In this document: positions 8,880 to 17,176 of the stretch, in pieces | Layout of the letters: each line of letters opens with the position of its first letter | How positions within the stretch are numbered: the stretch's first letter is position 1 | DNA from: Candidatus Scalindua sp. SCAELEC01 | GTDB lineage: Bacteria > Planctomycetota > Brocadiia > Brocadiales > Scalinduaceae | Direction of reading: 5' to 3' | Length of the DNA: 64,000 nucleotides | Assembly: GCA_004282745.1 (NCBI GenBank) | Contig: SHMT01000005.1 | Location: 92,973-156,972, forward strand | Position numbers and translations under genes: made by a program | Notes under the pieces: generated by a model | Databases searched by the model: none | Told to the model about the DNA's origin: nothing | What the model saw: the letters and a program-made list of their open reading frames with translations, nothing else

Positions 8880-9849
8880 GACGGAAGAGAAAGAGTCGAG
8901 AGAGCTTGATATCAAGTATGACCCGCAATTGGTTGACGATATTGTTTACAAAGGCTTGGCAGATAGGGAAAAAAGTGGAGATTATGATCTCTATGTCGCT
9001 TATCATAAAAAAAGGGACGCAATCTACGAGCTAGAGCCGGAAATGAGGCCGAAGAAATTCAGGGAGCTTGATAATGAGTTCTTTAAGCTGTTAGGGTATG
9101 ATGGTTTTGTTTCTGAAGTGTTTGGTGAGTTTCCTGACATCAAAGAGATTGTTGAGGAGGTACATGTTAGGAGGGCTACAACACGGCAAAATGAAGGGTC
9201 AAATGTGGTTGATGAAGGGAAAAAAGTGATTGTACGGCTATACCCAGAGCTTTTTCTTACCGGTGAAGAGATCTCCAAGGTGATGCGTCACGAGCTCATG
9301 CATGTCTCTGATATCATGGACAAGGATTTCGGCTATAGGGTAGAGGATTTTGACCCTTCACCTATGGAAGACCGTATCATTCGGGATAGGTATCGTCTTT
9401 TTTGGGATATTTACGTCGACGGACGGTTGGAAAAGATGGGGAAAGAGACTTATGGCACCAGGGAGAGCTGGAAGAGAGAATTTGATAACTTCTTTAAAAA
9501 AATTCCAGATGACACCAGGGCGCAGATTTTTACCAGACTCTGGGGTGTTGATGAGCCTTTAACTCATGACAAAATTGTTGAGTTGTCGAGAGAGATAAAT
9601 AATGTGTTGTCATTGGCTGAGGTTGAAAATAATCTCGATGAGAGTGGAGAAGAGTTGGAGAAGGTAGGTCCGCTGCCCGGAACAACATGCCCTCTCTGTG
9701 GTTTTCCATCGTTTGAATGGCTCGAGGAGGTGGCTAATGATGAAGAGATGGTTAAAGTGTTAAAAGAGGATTTTCCGGACTGGGAACCGCATCATGGTGT
9801 TTGTGCCAGGTGCACCGAATACTATAAAATCAAGGCAGGTAAGTGGTAG
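8872..9849 (+). CDS. Zincin-like protein (HELMH) with C-terminal double-CxxC domain, putative NXR maturation factor
   Basis: A 325-residue protein of unknown function without signal peptide or membrane segments, so probably cytosolic. Residues about 140-144 read HELMH within VMRHELMHVSD, the HExxH zinc-protease consensus; an acidic third ligand could come from WDIYVDGRLEK near 178-188. The N-terminal 120 residues are strongly charged and helical. Residues 273-325 repeat the CPLCGF-...-CARC domain of the secreted protein at 7480, gapless over 53 residues with 21 identities. The start ATG 8872 overlaps the chaperone stop and has AGAGGAAGAG before it; an upstream in-frame ATG (8782) lies deep in the chaperone gene. 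I infer a role in NXR processing or metal insertion from position only; a true protease activity is unproven. Confidence 0.68.
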   Translation: MLKTEEKESRELDIKYDPQLVDDIVYKGLADREKSGDYDLYVAYHKKRDAIYELEPEMRPKKFRELDNEFFKLLGYDGFVSEVFGEFPDIKEIVEEVHVRRATTRQNEGSNVVDEGKKVIVRLYPELFLTGEEISKVMRHELMHVSDIMDKDFGYRVEDFDPSPMEDRIIRDRYRLFWDIYVDGRLEKMGKETYGTRESWKREFDNFFKKIPDDTRAQIFTRLWGVDEPLTHDKIVELSREINNVLSLAEVENNLDESGEELEKVGPLPGTTCPLCGFPSFEWLEEVANDEEMVKVLKEDFPDWEPHHGVCARCTEYYKIKAGKW

Positions 9850-9896
9850 TTTGAAGTGCAAAAATATTATTATATATATGAGAAGGAGGGGAGTTT

Positions 9897-12800
9897 ATGA
9901 ATCTTACACGTAGGACGTTTATTAAGATTGCTGGAGGGGTGACTGCGGCTGTTTCAATACCAACGAGGAGGGCTTTGGCCTTTAAATCGCTGAAGCCTGC
10001 GGTCGAGGCGAACAACCCTCTCGATGCTTACCCTGAAAGGGGTTGGGAAGATGTATACCGTGATCAATACCGTTATGATCGCAGCTTTGCGTTTTGTTGT
10101 TCCCCGAACGATACCCATCAATGCAGGGTGAGGGCCTTTGTCAGGAATGGCGTGGTAATTCGTGTAGAACAAGATTACGAACATCAGGACTATGGAGACT
10201 TAGAGGGGAGGAAACCTCAAAGGACCTGGAACCCCAGGATGTGTTTAAAGGGGTATACCTTTTTTAGAAGGGTATACGGTCCGCACAGATTGAGACACCC
10301 CCTTCTGAGAAAAGGGTGGAAGGAGTGGGCGGATGATGGTTTCCCTGAGCTTGACTGGGATAATAGAGAGAAATATAGGTTTACCACTCGGGGGTCAGAT
10401 GAACTGTTAAAGACGTCATGGGATGATATCGTGGATTATGTCGCGAGAGGTATGATCCACATTGCCAAGACCTATAGCGGTGAGGCGGGGAAGAAAAGAC
10501 TGCTGGAGAGGGACAAATATGCTCCGGAGACTCTCACTCACTGGAACGGTGCCGGTACGAGATGCTTTAAAAACCGAGGTGGGATGGGGTTATTGGGCGT
10601 GATTGGGAAATACATGGGGATGTATCGTTTCTCCAATATGCTTGCCCTCCTTGATGCCAATGTAAGAGGTGTTGGTCCAGATAAGGCGATGGGTGGCAGG
10701 AGATTTTCAAATTACACGTGGCATGGTGATCAGGCGCCAGGGCATCCTTTTGTTCATGGATTGCAGGCATCGGACGTTGATTTTGCGGATCTTAGATATA
10801 CCAAGCTACTCATACAGGTTGGTAAAAATCTGATTGAAAACAAGATGCCTGAGGCCCACTGGTTGACAGAGATCATGGAGAGGGGTGGAAAGTTGGTATG
10901 TATCACTCCAGAATACAGCCCCTCAGCAACAAAGGTCGATTATTGGATACCTTGCAGAACAGGGATTTCAGACACGACGATTTTTCTCTGTTTGACCAAG
11001 ATATTAATTGATAACAAATGGTATGACGCAGACTTTGTCAAGAAGTTTACCGATTTCCCACTCCTTATCAGGACTGATACCTTGAAGAGGTTGAAGGCTG
11101 AAGAGGTAATTGCCGGCTATAAAGCACCAGCGCTTGACTATAGCCACACGGTGCAGGGGTTGTCACAGGAACAGCGTGATTCAATTGGAGACTTCGTTGT
11201 TTATGATTCAAAGACAAAGGGAGTTAAGGCCATAACCAGGGAAGATGTTGGTAAGAAGATGGTGTCGAAAGGTATAGATCCTGCACTGGAAGGTACTTTT
11301 AAAGTGAAAACAGTGGATGGTAAAGAGATTGAGGTTATGACACTGTTTGATATGTATAAGATACATCTGAAAGACTTTGATGTAAAGACCACTGCTGAGA
11401 TAACCGGTTCACCACCTCATCTGATCGAGAGGTTGGCCAAGGATCTTGCTACGATAAAACCTGCAGCCATCCACTATGGAGAGGGTATAAACCACTATTT
11501 CCATGCTACGCTCCATAATAGGGCAACCTATCTGCCGTTAATGCTAACCGGAAATATTGGCTATCATGGTTCAGGATCCCATACTTGGGCGGGTAACTAT
11601 AAGGCCGGAAACTTTCAGGCTTCGAAGTGGTCGGGTCCCGGTTTTAAGGGCATTATCGCTGAGGATCCGTTTGACATGAACCTTGATCCTCGTGCTGATG
11701 GTAAGAATATCCATGCACATAGTTATGCTATGGATGAAGAGGTGGCTTATTGGAACCATGGTGATACTCCTTTAATCGTCAATACCCCTAAGTTCGGGAG
11801 AAAGAGTTTTACCGGTGTGACCCACTATAACACTCCTACCAAGGTTCTGTGGTTCAATAACGTAAATCTGCTTAACAATGCTAAATGGGTTTATGAGATG
11901 TTCAAAAATGTAAATCCGCGGATCGATCTGATCATGTCAAGTGATATTATGATGACATCGTCAATTCAATATGCTGACGTTGGATTTCCAGTCAACTCCT
12001 GGATGGAATTTGAACATTATGAGGTTACCTGCTCGTGTTCAAATCCATTCTTGCAGGTGTGGAAGGGGGGTATTAAACCGCTTCACGATACGAAGGATGA
12101 TGTTATGGTCCCTGCCTTGATTGGAAAAAGGATGGGTGAGATCCTTGGGGATGGCAGATTTGCAGACTACTGGAAATTTGCCCTTGAGGGGAGACCGGAG
12201 ATCTATATGCAACGGCTCTTTGACGGGAGTGTTCCGACCAGAGGTTACAATGTGAATCAGATGATTGCCGGTAAATATGGAGTTCCCGGTGGAGCACTCT
12301 TGAATTTCGGTACCTATCCAAGGACACCGATGTATGAGCAGGTGGTCTATGATCGTCCATTTGCAACTGATGATGGAAGGTTACATTCTTACTGTGACAT
12401 ACCTGAAGCAATTGAATACGGAGAGAACTTTGTTTGCCACAGGGAGGCTGTTGAGGCTACGCCTTATCTTCCAAATGTAATTGTGAGCTCAAACCCTTAT
12501 ATAAGGCCAGAGGATTACGGTATCCCTCAGAGTCATATGGGGGCTGATGAGCGTCATGTGAGGAATATCAAGATGCCGTGGAGCGAGGTGAAGAAGACGA
12601 AGAATCCTCTCTGGGAGAGGGGCTATCGATTCTATTGTGTTACTCCAAAGACGAGGCACAGGGTCCATTCACAGTGGAGTACGGTAGATTGGAACCTTAT
12701 CTGGAATAACAACTTTGGCGATCCATATAGAATGGATAAGAGAAGTCCTGGCGCAGGTGAGCATCAGCTCCATATAAATCCTGAAGCAGCCAAGGACCTT

Positions 12801-13343
12801 GCTATCAACGATGGTGATTACATCTATGTTGACGCAAATCCCGTAGATAGACCGTACCGAGGTTGGAAACCGAACGATCCGTTTTATAAGGTTGCACGGT
12901 TGATGGTGAGGGCTAAATACAATCCAGCTTATCCGTATCATACCACGATGATGAAACATTCTACAAATGTTTCAACTGAGAAAAGTGTTAAGGCACACGA
13001 GACCAGGAAAGACGGAATGGCAATGTCTTCTGACGGTTATCTCGCAAACTTTAGATATGGATCACAGCAGTCTATCACAAGGTCTTGGTTGATGCCGATG
13101 CATCAGACAGATACGCTTTTCCATAAGAAGAAGGTTGCAATGGGGTATATGCATGGTGGTGAGGCAGATAACCACGTTGTGAATACGGTACCGAAGGAAA
13201 CCTTGGTGAGGATCACGAAGGCTGAAGATGGAGGCCTCGGTGCTAAAGGTGTCTGGGAACCGGCAAGAACAGGATTTACTCCTGCAAATGAGAGTAAGTT
13301 TATGAAACTCTATCTTGGAGGAGGAACTACTACCGTAGAGTAG
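9897..13343 (+). CDS. nxrA: Nitrite oxidoreductase catalytic molybdenum subunit NxrA
   Basis: A 1148-residue DMSO-reductase family II catalytic subunit. It begins with a twin-arginine signal (RRTFIK, then IAGGVTAAVS and an RRALA end), so the folded holoenzyme is Tat-exported. The N-terminal Fe-S region has C67, C68, D72, H74, C76 and C116 (CCSPNDTHQC ... RMCLKG); the Asp in this block is the expected molybdenum ligand of family II enzymes. Later blocks such as HYGEGINHYFHATLHNRA, LTGNIGYHGSG and VTPKTRHRVHSQWS are molybdopterin-binding segments. In anammox bacteria NXR oxidises nitrite to nitrate to supply low-potential electrons, though NXR and nitrate reductase are hard to tell apart by sequence alone. 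The strong site AAGGAGGGG precedes ATG 9897. It is the last gene before a clear terminator. Confidence 0.93.
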   Translation: MNLTRRTFIKIAGGVTAAVSIPTRRALAFKSLKPAVEANNPLDAYPERGWEDVYRDQYRYDRSFAFCCSPNDTHQCRVRAFVRNGVVIRVEQDYEHQDYGDLEGRKPQRTWNPRMCLKGYTFFRRVYGPHRLRHPLLRKGWKEWADDGFPELDWDNREKYRFTTRGSDELLKTSWDDIVDYVARGMIHIAKTYSGEAGKKRLLERDKYAPETLTHWNGAGTRCFKNRGGMGLLGVIGKYMGMYRFSNMLALLDANVRGVGPDKAMGGRRFSNYTWHGDQAPGHPFVHGLQASDVDFADLRYTKLLIQVGKNLIENKMPEAHWLTEIMERGGKLVCITPEYSPSATKVDYWIPCRTGISDTTIFLCLTKILIDNKWYDADFVKKFTDFPLLIRTDTLKRLKAEEVIAGYKAPALDYSHTVQGLSQEQRDSIGDFVVYDSKTKGVKAITREDVGKKMVSKGIDPALEGTFKVKTVDGKEIEVMTLFDMYKIHLKDFDVKTTAEITGSPPHLIERLAKDLATIKPAAIHYGEGINHYFHATLHNRATYLPLMLTGNIGYHGSGSHTWAGNYKAGNFQASKWSGPGFKGIIAEDPFDMNLDPRADGKNIHAHSYAMDEEVAYWNHGDTPLIVNTPKFGRKSFTGVTHYNTPTKVLWFNNVNLLNNAKWVYEMFKNVNPRIDLIMSSDIMMTSSIQYADVGFPVNSWMEFEHYEVTCSCSNPFLQVWKGGIKPLHDTKDDVMVPALIGKRMGEILGDGRFADYWKFALEGRPEIYMQRLFDGSVPTRGYNVNQMIAGKYGVPGGALLNFGTYPRTPMYEQVVYDRPFATDDGRLHSYCDIPEAIEYGENFVCHREAVEATPYLPNVIVSSNPYIRPEDYGIPQSHMGADERHVRNIKMPWSEVKKTKNPLWERGYRFYCVTPKTRHRVHSQWSTVDWNLIWNNNFGDPYRMDKRSPGAGEHQLHINPEAAKDLAINDGDYIYVDANPVDRPYRGWKPNDPFYKVARLMVRAKYNPAYPYHTTMMKHSTNVSTEKSVKAHETRKDGMAMSSDGYLANFRYGSQQSITRSWLMPMHQTDTLFHKKKVAMGYMHGGEADNHVVNTVPKETLVRITKAEDGGLGAKGVWEPARTGFTPANESKFMKLYLGGGTTTVE

Positions 13344-13371
13344 TTTTTACGTTTTTTACTATTGTTATACT

Positions 13372-13406
13372 AAAAAAGCCCCTAACTAAAAACTAGGGGC
13401 TTTTTT
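13372..13406 (+). terminator. Rho-independent terminator after nxrA
   Basis: A perfect 13-bp inverted repeat, AAAAAAGCCCCTA and TAGGGGCTTTTTT, is separated by 9 nt and sits 28 bp after the nxrA stop. The G+C core with flanking A and T runs would work in both directions. It separates the NXR cluster from the radical SAM gene. Confidence 0.92.
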
Positions 13407-13492
13407 CTTATACATCAAGCAGTCGTTTTGTATATCTATAGTGATTTCACTACCATTAAGTTTATAACCATGCTGTTTTTAAGGATTATGTA

Positions 13493-15268
13493 TTGCAGGT
13501 ACTATTGCTTTTTCCACCGTCTTGGATCCCATCTCAGCCGTTTTTGAGCCTCCCCTCTTTACAGGCATTTCTAAAGAAAGAGGGGGTAGAGAATATCTCT
13601 ATTCGTGATATTAATATTGAGATAATGGACCTGTTGCTCTCCTCAACCAAAGTCAAAACCACTCATACAAAAATTATTGATAGACTAAATAATGGTATTC
13701 CACCTTCTGGGTCAGGACACGATGATGCTGAATTTGCTTCAAGGCTAGGATGGGCAAAAGATGTGATAGAAAATGAGAATATGGTTCAAAATGTAGAATG
13801 GGCAAAGCAGACGTTAAGATCGGAAGGTTTTTATGATATAGTTGATTATGTTGAGAGCTGGAAGATAATTGACCGGTGGCTGCAAGTATTCGGGATGTTG
13901 TACTATCCGTCTGAAATTTCAATTTCTGATAATTCTATGAGATACAGCGTATACTCTACGGAAGAGGTTTTAATGGCGGTGAATAATGAACAAGAGAATC
14001 CTTATTGTGATCTCTTTAGGATTCATGTCCTTGATTCACTTCAAATAGAAGAACAGTGTCTGGTGGGTATTTCAGTTACTGCAACTTCACAGGTAATGCC
14101 GGCGTTTACGATGGCTAGGTTACTGAAGGAGAAGTATAAAAATATTCATATAACTATGGGTGGGAGCGTCTTTACGAAACTTATTGACAACCTTAAGGTA
14201 AATCGGAAACTCTTTGAATTTGTGGATAGTTTTATTGTGTTTGAAGGTGAACATGCACTTCTTGAATTAATTGAACAGCTTGATGGAAAGAGAGATTTTC
14301 GAAAAGTATCAAATCTTGTCTTTAAAGATGGTGATACAATTAGAGTAAATGAGCCATTTTATATAGAGGATATAAATTCTCTCCCTACCCCTGATTACGA
14401 TGGTTTCCATTTGGACAAATATCTCTCCCCGGTGAGAGTATTACCATTGCAGGGTTCAAGAGGATGCTACTGGCGGAAGTGTACGTTTTGTAATTTGCAT
14501 GTAGACAATTTGCGCTTCAGGTCGAGAAATTTAGATCTGTTACTTCAAGACGTAGTGAGGTTGAAAGAAAAATATGATACTGAGTATCTGTTTTTTAGTG
14601 ATGAGTGCATGCCAGTAAAACAGTTGCATAATCTGAGTTTACGATTGATTGAAGAGAAATGTAATATCAAATGGATGGCAGGGGTCCGTTTTGATAAGGG
14701 ACTTACACAAGAGATATTAGAGAAGGTAAGAAAGGCTGGTTGTCTTAAATTGGTGTATGGTCTCGAATCTTCTAACAAAAGGGTTCTTTCTTTGATGGAC
14801 AAGGGAACTGAAACAGCAGTTACCAAGGGTATTATTGATTCATGCCTGGCATCAGGCATTGCCATACATATGTATGTTATTGTTGGGTTCCCGTCTGAGA
14901 CCCGAGAAGAGGCGCTTGAAACGCTTGATTTCGTCCTCTCTCATGAGAGGTTTATGCGGTCAAAAGGTGCTTCATGCTTGGTGTGTCTCTTTGAACTGGA
15001 AAAGCATGCCCCTATTCTGCGAGATCCGGCTAAGTACGGTTTGTCCAGAATAGGACATCCGAAACGTGACGATTTGAGTCTTGGCTATTTTTATGAAACA
15101 AGCAGGGGTATGAAGCCAGAGGAGTCAAGTAATGTTTACGAGTATATAAAATCGGAAATTGATAAGCGATTACCGATTTTTCCATACAATTTCTCAATGT
15201 CAGACGGTTTGCTCTATTTAGATCATTTTTCTGATAGATCTGGGGTAAGGCTGAGCGGAATATTTTGA
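13493..15268 (+). CDS. B12-binding-type radical SAM protein
   Basis: A 591-residue protein that looks like an anaerobic cobalamin-dependent radical SAM enzyme. The N-terminal VLLLFPPSWIPSQPFLSLPS start and a Rossmann-like section around residues 185-260 (VGISVTATSQVMPAF, HITMGGSVFTKL) fit a B12-binding fold. The radical SAM cluster site is CYWRKCTFC at 325-333, a C-x4-C-x2-C spacing rather than the classical C-x3-C-x2-C, followed by strands with FFSDECMP and VYGLESSNKRVLSLMDKG typical of the core. The substrate is unknown; relatives methylate or rearrange carbon centres. The TTG at 13493 is the only good start in frame and follows AAGGATT. It stands 150 bp after nxrA behind the terminator, so it is independently transcribed. 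Confidence 0.8.
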   Translation: MQVLLLFPPSWIPSQPFLSLPSLQAFLKKEGVENISIRDINIEIMDLLLSSTKVKTTHTKIIDRLNNGIPPSGSGHDDAEFASRLGWAKDVIENENMVQNVEWAKQTLRSEGFYDIVDYVESWKIIDRWLQVFGMLYYPSEISISDNSMRYSVYSTEEVLMAVNNEQENPYCDLFRIHVLDSLQIEEQCLVGISVTATSQVMPAFTMARLLKEKYKNIHITMGGSVFTKLIDNLKVNRKLFEFVDSFIVFEGEHALLELIEQLDGKRDFRKVSNLVFKDGDTIRVNEPFYIEDINSLPTPDYDGFHLDKYLSPVRVLPLQGSRGCYWRKCTFCNLHVDNLRFRSRNLDLLLQDVVRLKEKYDTEYLFFSDECMPVKQLHNLSLRLIEEKCNIKWMAGVRFDKGLTQEILEKVRKAGCLKLVYGLESSNKRVLSLMDKGTETAVTKGIIDSCLASGIAIHMYVIVGFPSETREEALETLDFVLSHERFMRSKGASCLVCLFELEKHAPILRDPAKYGLSRIGHPKRDDLSLGYFYETSRGMKPEESSNVYEYIKSEIDKRLPIFPYNFSMSDGLLYLDHFSDRSGVRLSGIF

Positions 15269-15414
15269 AAAATTGTACTCCCCCGTATCAACCAAGATGG
15301 TTTTCGAACTGGCTAATGGACACGTCCCGGAGGGTGAAGAGTGTTTTGGAGATCTGGATCGGTTTTAACACAGTAAGAAAGTTTTTGAATTAGATCGTTA
15401 CTAGGTAGTATAAT

Positions 15415-16023
15415 ATGAAGGATGAGAATATAGACCAAGGGAGGAGGCAATTTTTTAAAGAGACCTTCTCTTTTATGGGTAATAAGATCCATGAGGTGGT
15501 AAAAAACAAGATCGATTTGACTACGCAGGAGAAACCCGCTACCGTCTTTAAGACTACGCGTTTTATACGCCCCCCTGGAGCTGTACCTGAAGATGAATTT
15601 CTCTCTTTGTGCACGAAATGTGATGAATGCATAAAGGTCTGTCCGCACCAGAGTATCCGAAGGGTAAATGATGAATTAGATGTATCAGACGGTACACCCA
15701 TGATACTACCGGAAGAGACGCCGTGCTATCTTTGTGAGGGATTTCCCTGTATAGGGGTTTGTAAGGAAGGTGCGCTGGTAGGGGTTCAGGATAAAGATGA
15801 TGTTACGATGGGAGTAGCAGAGATTAATGAAGAACACTGTATGGCCTGGGGCGCACAATTTTGTGAGCATTGCATCAGAAATTGTCCCATACCAGGTGCG
15901 ATATATCAAGATGAGAACAGACCATTAGTTGATAAGGATAAATGTGTGGGGTGTGGTATTTGTGAGAACGTTTGCAAGACAGTTAATCAGCCGATTGCCA
16001 TCAAGGTAGTTCTGAAACAGTAA
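15415..16023 (+). CDS. Four-cluster ferredoxin-type protein, NapG/MauM-like
   Basis: A 202-residue iron-sulfur protein with four cysteine groups in order: CTKCDECIKVCP, CYLCEG.PC..VC, CMAWGAQFCEHCIRNCP and CVGCGICENVC, the arrangement seen in NapG/MauM and NapF-like proteins that move electrons in respiratory systems. The N-terminus has RRQFFK, resembling a Tat box, but the following segment is only weakly hydrophobic, so export is doubtful. ATG 15415 was chosen because it begins the family-like N-terminus. The stop is 42 bp before the Nbp35-like ATPase gene start, so the two are probably co-transcribed. Possible roles are electron delivery for Fe-S or molybdenum cofactor assembly, or a partner of NXR; the sequence does not decide. 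Confidence 0.8.
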   Translation: MKDENIDQGRRQFFKETFSFMGNKIHEVVKNKIDLTTQEKPATVFKTTRFIRPPGAVPEDEFLSLCTKCDECIKVCPHQSIRRVNDELDVSDGTPMILPEETPCYLCEGFPCIGVCKEGALVGVQDKDDVTMGVAEINEEHCMAWGAQFCEHCIRNCPIPGAIYQDENRPLVDKDKCVGCGICENVCKTVNQPIAIKVVLKQ

Positions 16024-16065
16024 GAAGTGCTACGAAAACGGTTATTGAGAAGGAGTTTTTTTTGT

Positions 16066-16929
16066 ATGGGTGAATGTAAGAAGCTATCTACGTGTGAGTT
16101 TTGTCGCGATTTTGATATCTGTAAAAAGACTGAAAAAGGTTTAAAGCATAACGAGTGGGCATTGAGTAACAGGATGTCCATGATAAAGAAAAAAATTATG
16201 GTTATGTCTAATAAGGGTGGTGTTGGAAAGAGTACGGTGACAGTTAATCTGGGAGTGGCTTTAGCCGAAATGGGTTATAAGGTAGGCATTGCAGATGTTG
16301 ATATACATGGACCCAATATCCCCAAGATGCTAGGTGTTGAAGGGGCAAGGCTTAAGGATGATGAGAATGGAATTATTCCGTTATCTATTGGTGACAATCT
16401 TAAGGTGGTTTCAATGGCTTTTCTTATTGAAAGCCCTGAGCAACCTGTTGCCTGGAGGGATACTGCGAAGTATGATTATCTCCGTGAATTGGTGGGAAGT
16501 ATCAACTGGGGTAAGCTCGATTTTTTATTGGCCGACTTGCCTCCGGGTACAGGTCATGAGCCAATTACCATGATTGAGTTAATGGGAAATGTTGATGGAA
16601 CTATTATCGTAACAACTCCTCAGGATGTTGCTCTGTTGGATGCACAAAAAGCTATCCTGTTTGCAAAAGACAACAACGTTCCAATAGTTGGGATTGTTGA
16701 AAACATGAGTATCCTGACCTGTCCTCATTGCAATGAGGAGATAGAGGTCTTCAAGTCAGGGGGTGGAGAAAAGACGGCGACAAAGATGGATGTTCCTTTT
16801 CTTGGTAGGATTCCTCTTGATCCTGATATTACTAATAAGTGTGATGAGGGGAAGGCTTTTGTCGCGAACGATTCGAAAAATTCTTTGATTTTTAAAGAGA
16901 TAGTAAAGAAGGCTTTTCATCTGGAATAG
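16066..16929 (+). CDS. Mrp/Nbp35-type P-loop ATPase, Fe-S cluster carrier
   Basis: A 287-residue Mrp/ApbC/Nbp35-family protein that carries and transfers 4Fe-4S clusters to apo-enzymes. The deviant Walker A motif SNKGGVGKST is at about 47-56, followed by IADVDIHGPNIPKMLG, LLADLPPGTGHEP and, near 219-222, the bridging-cluster CPHC pair. An N-terminal extension carries C4, C10, C13 and C19, recalling the extra N-terminal cluster of Nbp35 although the spacing differs. ATG 16066 is preceded by GAGAAGGAG at good spacing; the frame is open 13 codons further upstream. It may load clusters into NxrA, NxrB or the MoaA encoded next. An inverted repeat follows at 16931. Confidence 0.88.
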   Translation: MGECKKLSTCEFCRDFDICKKTEKGLKHNEWALSNRMSMIKKKIMVMSNKGGVGKSTVTVNLGVALAEMGYKVGIADVDIHGPNIPKMLGVEGARLKDDENGIIPLSIGDNLKVVSMAFLIESPEQPVAWRDTAKYDYLRELVGSINWGKLDFLLADLPPGTGHEPITMIELMGNVDGTIIVTTPQDVALLDAQKAILFAKDNNVPIVGIVENMSILTCPHCNEEIEVFKSGGGEKTATKMDVPFLGRIPLDPDITNKCDEGKAFVANDSKNSLIFKEIVKKAFHLE

Positions 16930-16930
16930 T

Positions 16931-16948
16931 GTGATAATATGTTATCAC
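16931..16948. other. Perfect inverted repeat after the ATPase gene
   Basis: GTGATAA and TTATCAC, 7-bp arms with a 4-nt spacer, start two bases after the stop codon. No T-run follows, so a terminator is not supported; an operator or weak RNA hairpin is possible. Confidence 0.4.
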
Positions 16949-16980
16949 AAATATGTTTACTGTATTACGAAATAAGGTTG

Positions 16981-17149
16981 GATATACTCATTTTATAATG
17001 CTTTTCGGATAAAATTCGAGAAAAAACGGAGCTAGTAAAGTCCTCGGCTTTTGCCCGGGGATAACGGCCCGCCTGAACGACATGTCGGACAGGCAACCAA
17101 GACTTGGTTTTCAACAAAACCTGAAAACCAAATCAGTTTTAGTATAAAT
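16981..17149. repeat. Composite dispersed repeat before moaA
   Basis: The left end (16981-17008) matches 34738-34768 (TATACTCATTT.ATAATG.TTTTCGG). A central module AGTAAAGTCCTCG...GGATAACG (17034-17066) recurs at 34849-34884. A G+C-rich piece with GGACAGGCA follows. The right end near 17120-17149 (CCTGAAAACC...TAGTATA) is a degenerate inverted copy of the left end. It has no coding capacity. Confidence 0.55.
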
Positions 17150-17176
17150 AGATGATCAAAGGAGTACTGAGTTAAG

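Noticed and set aside
16931..16948. Inverted repeat as terminator after the Nbp35-like gene
   Set aside because: The stem is A+T-rich, seven base pairs, and lacks a T-run; kept only as an unassigned inverted repeat.
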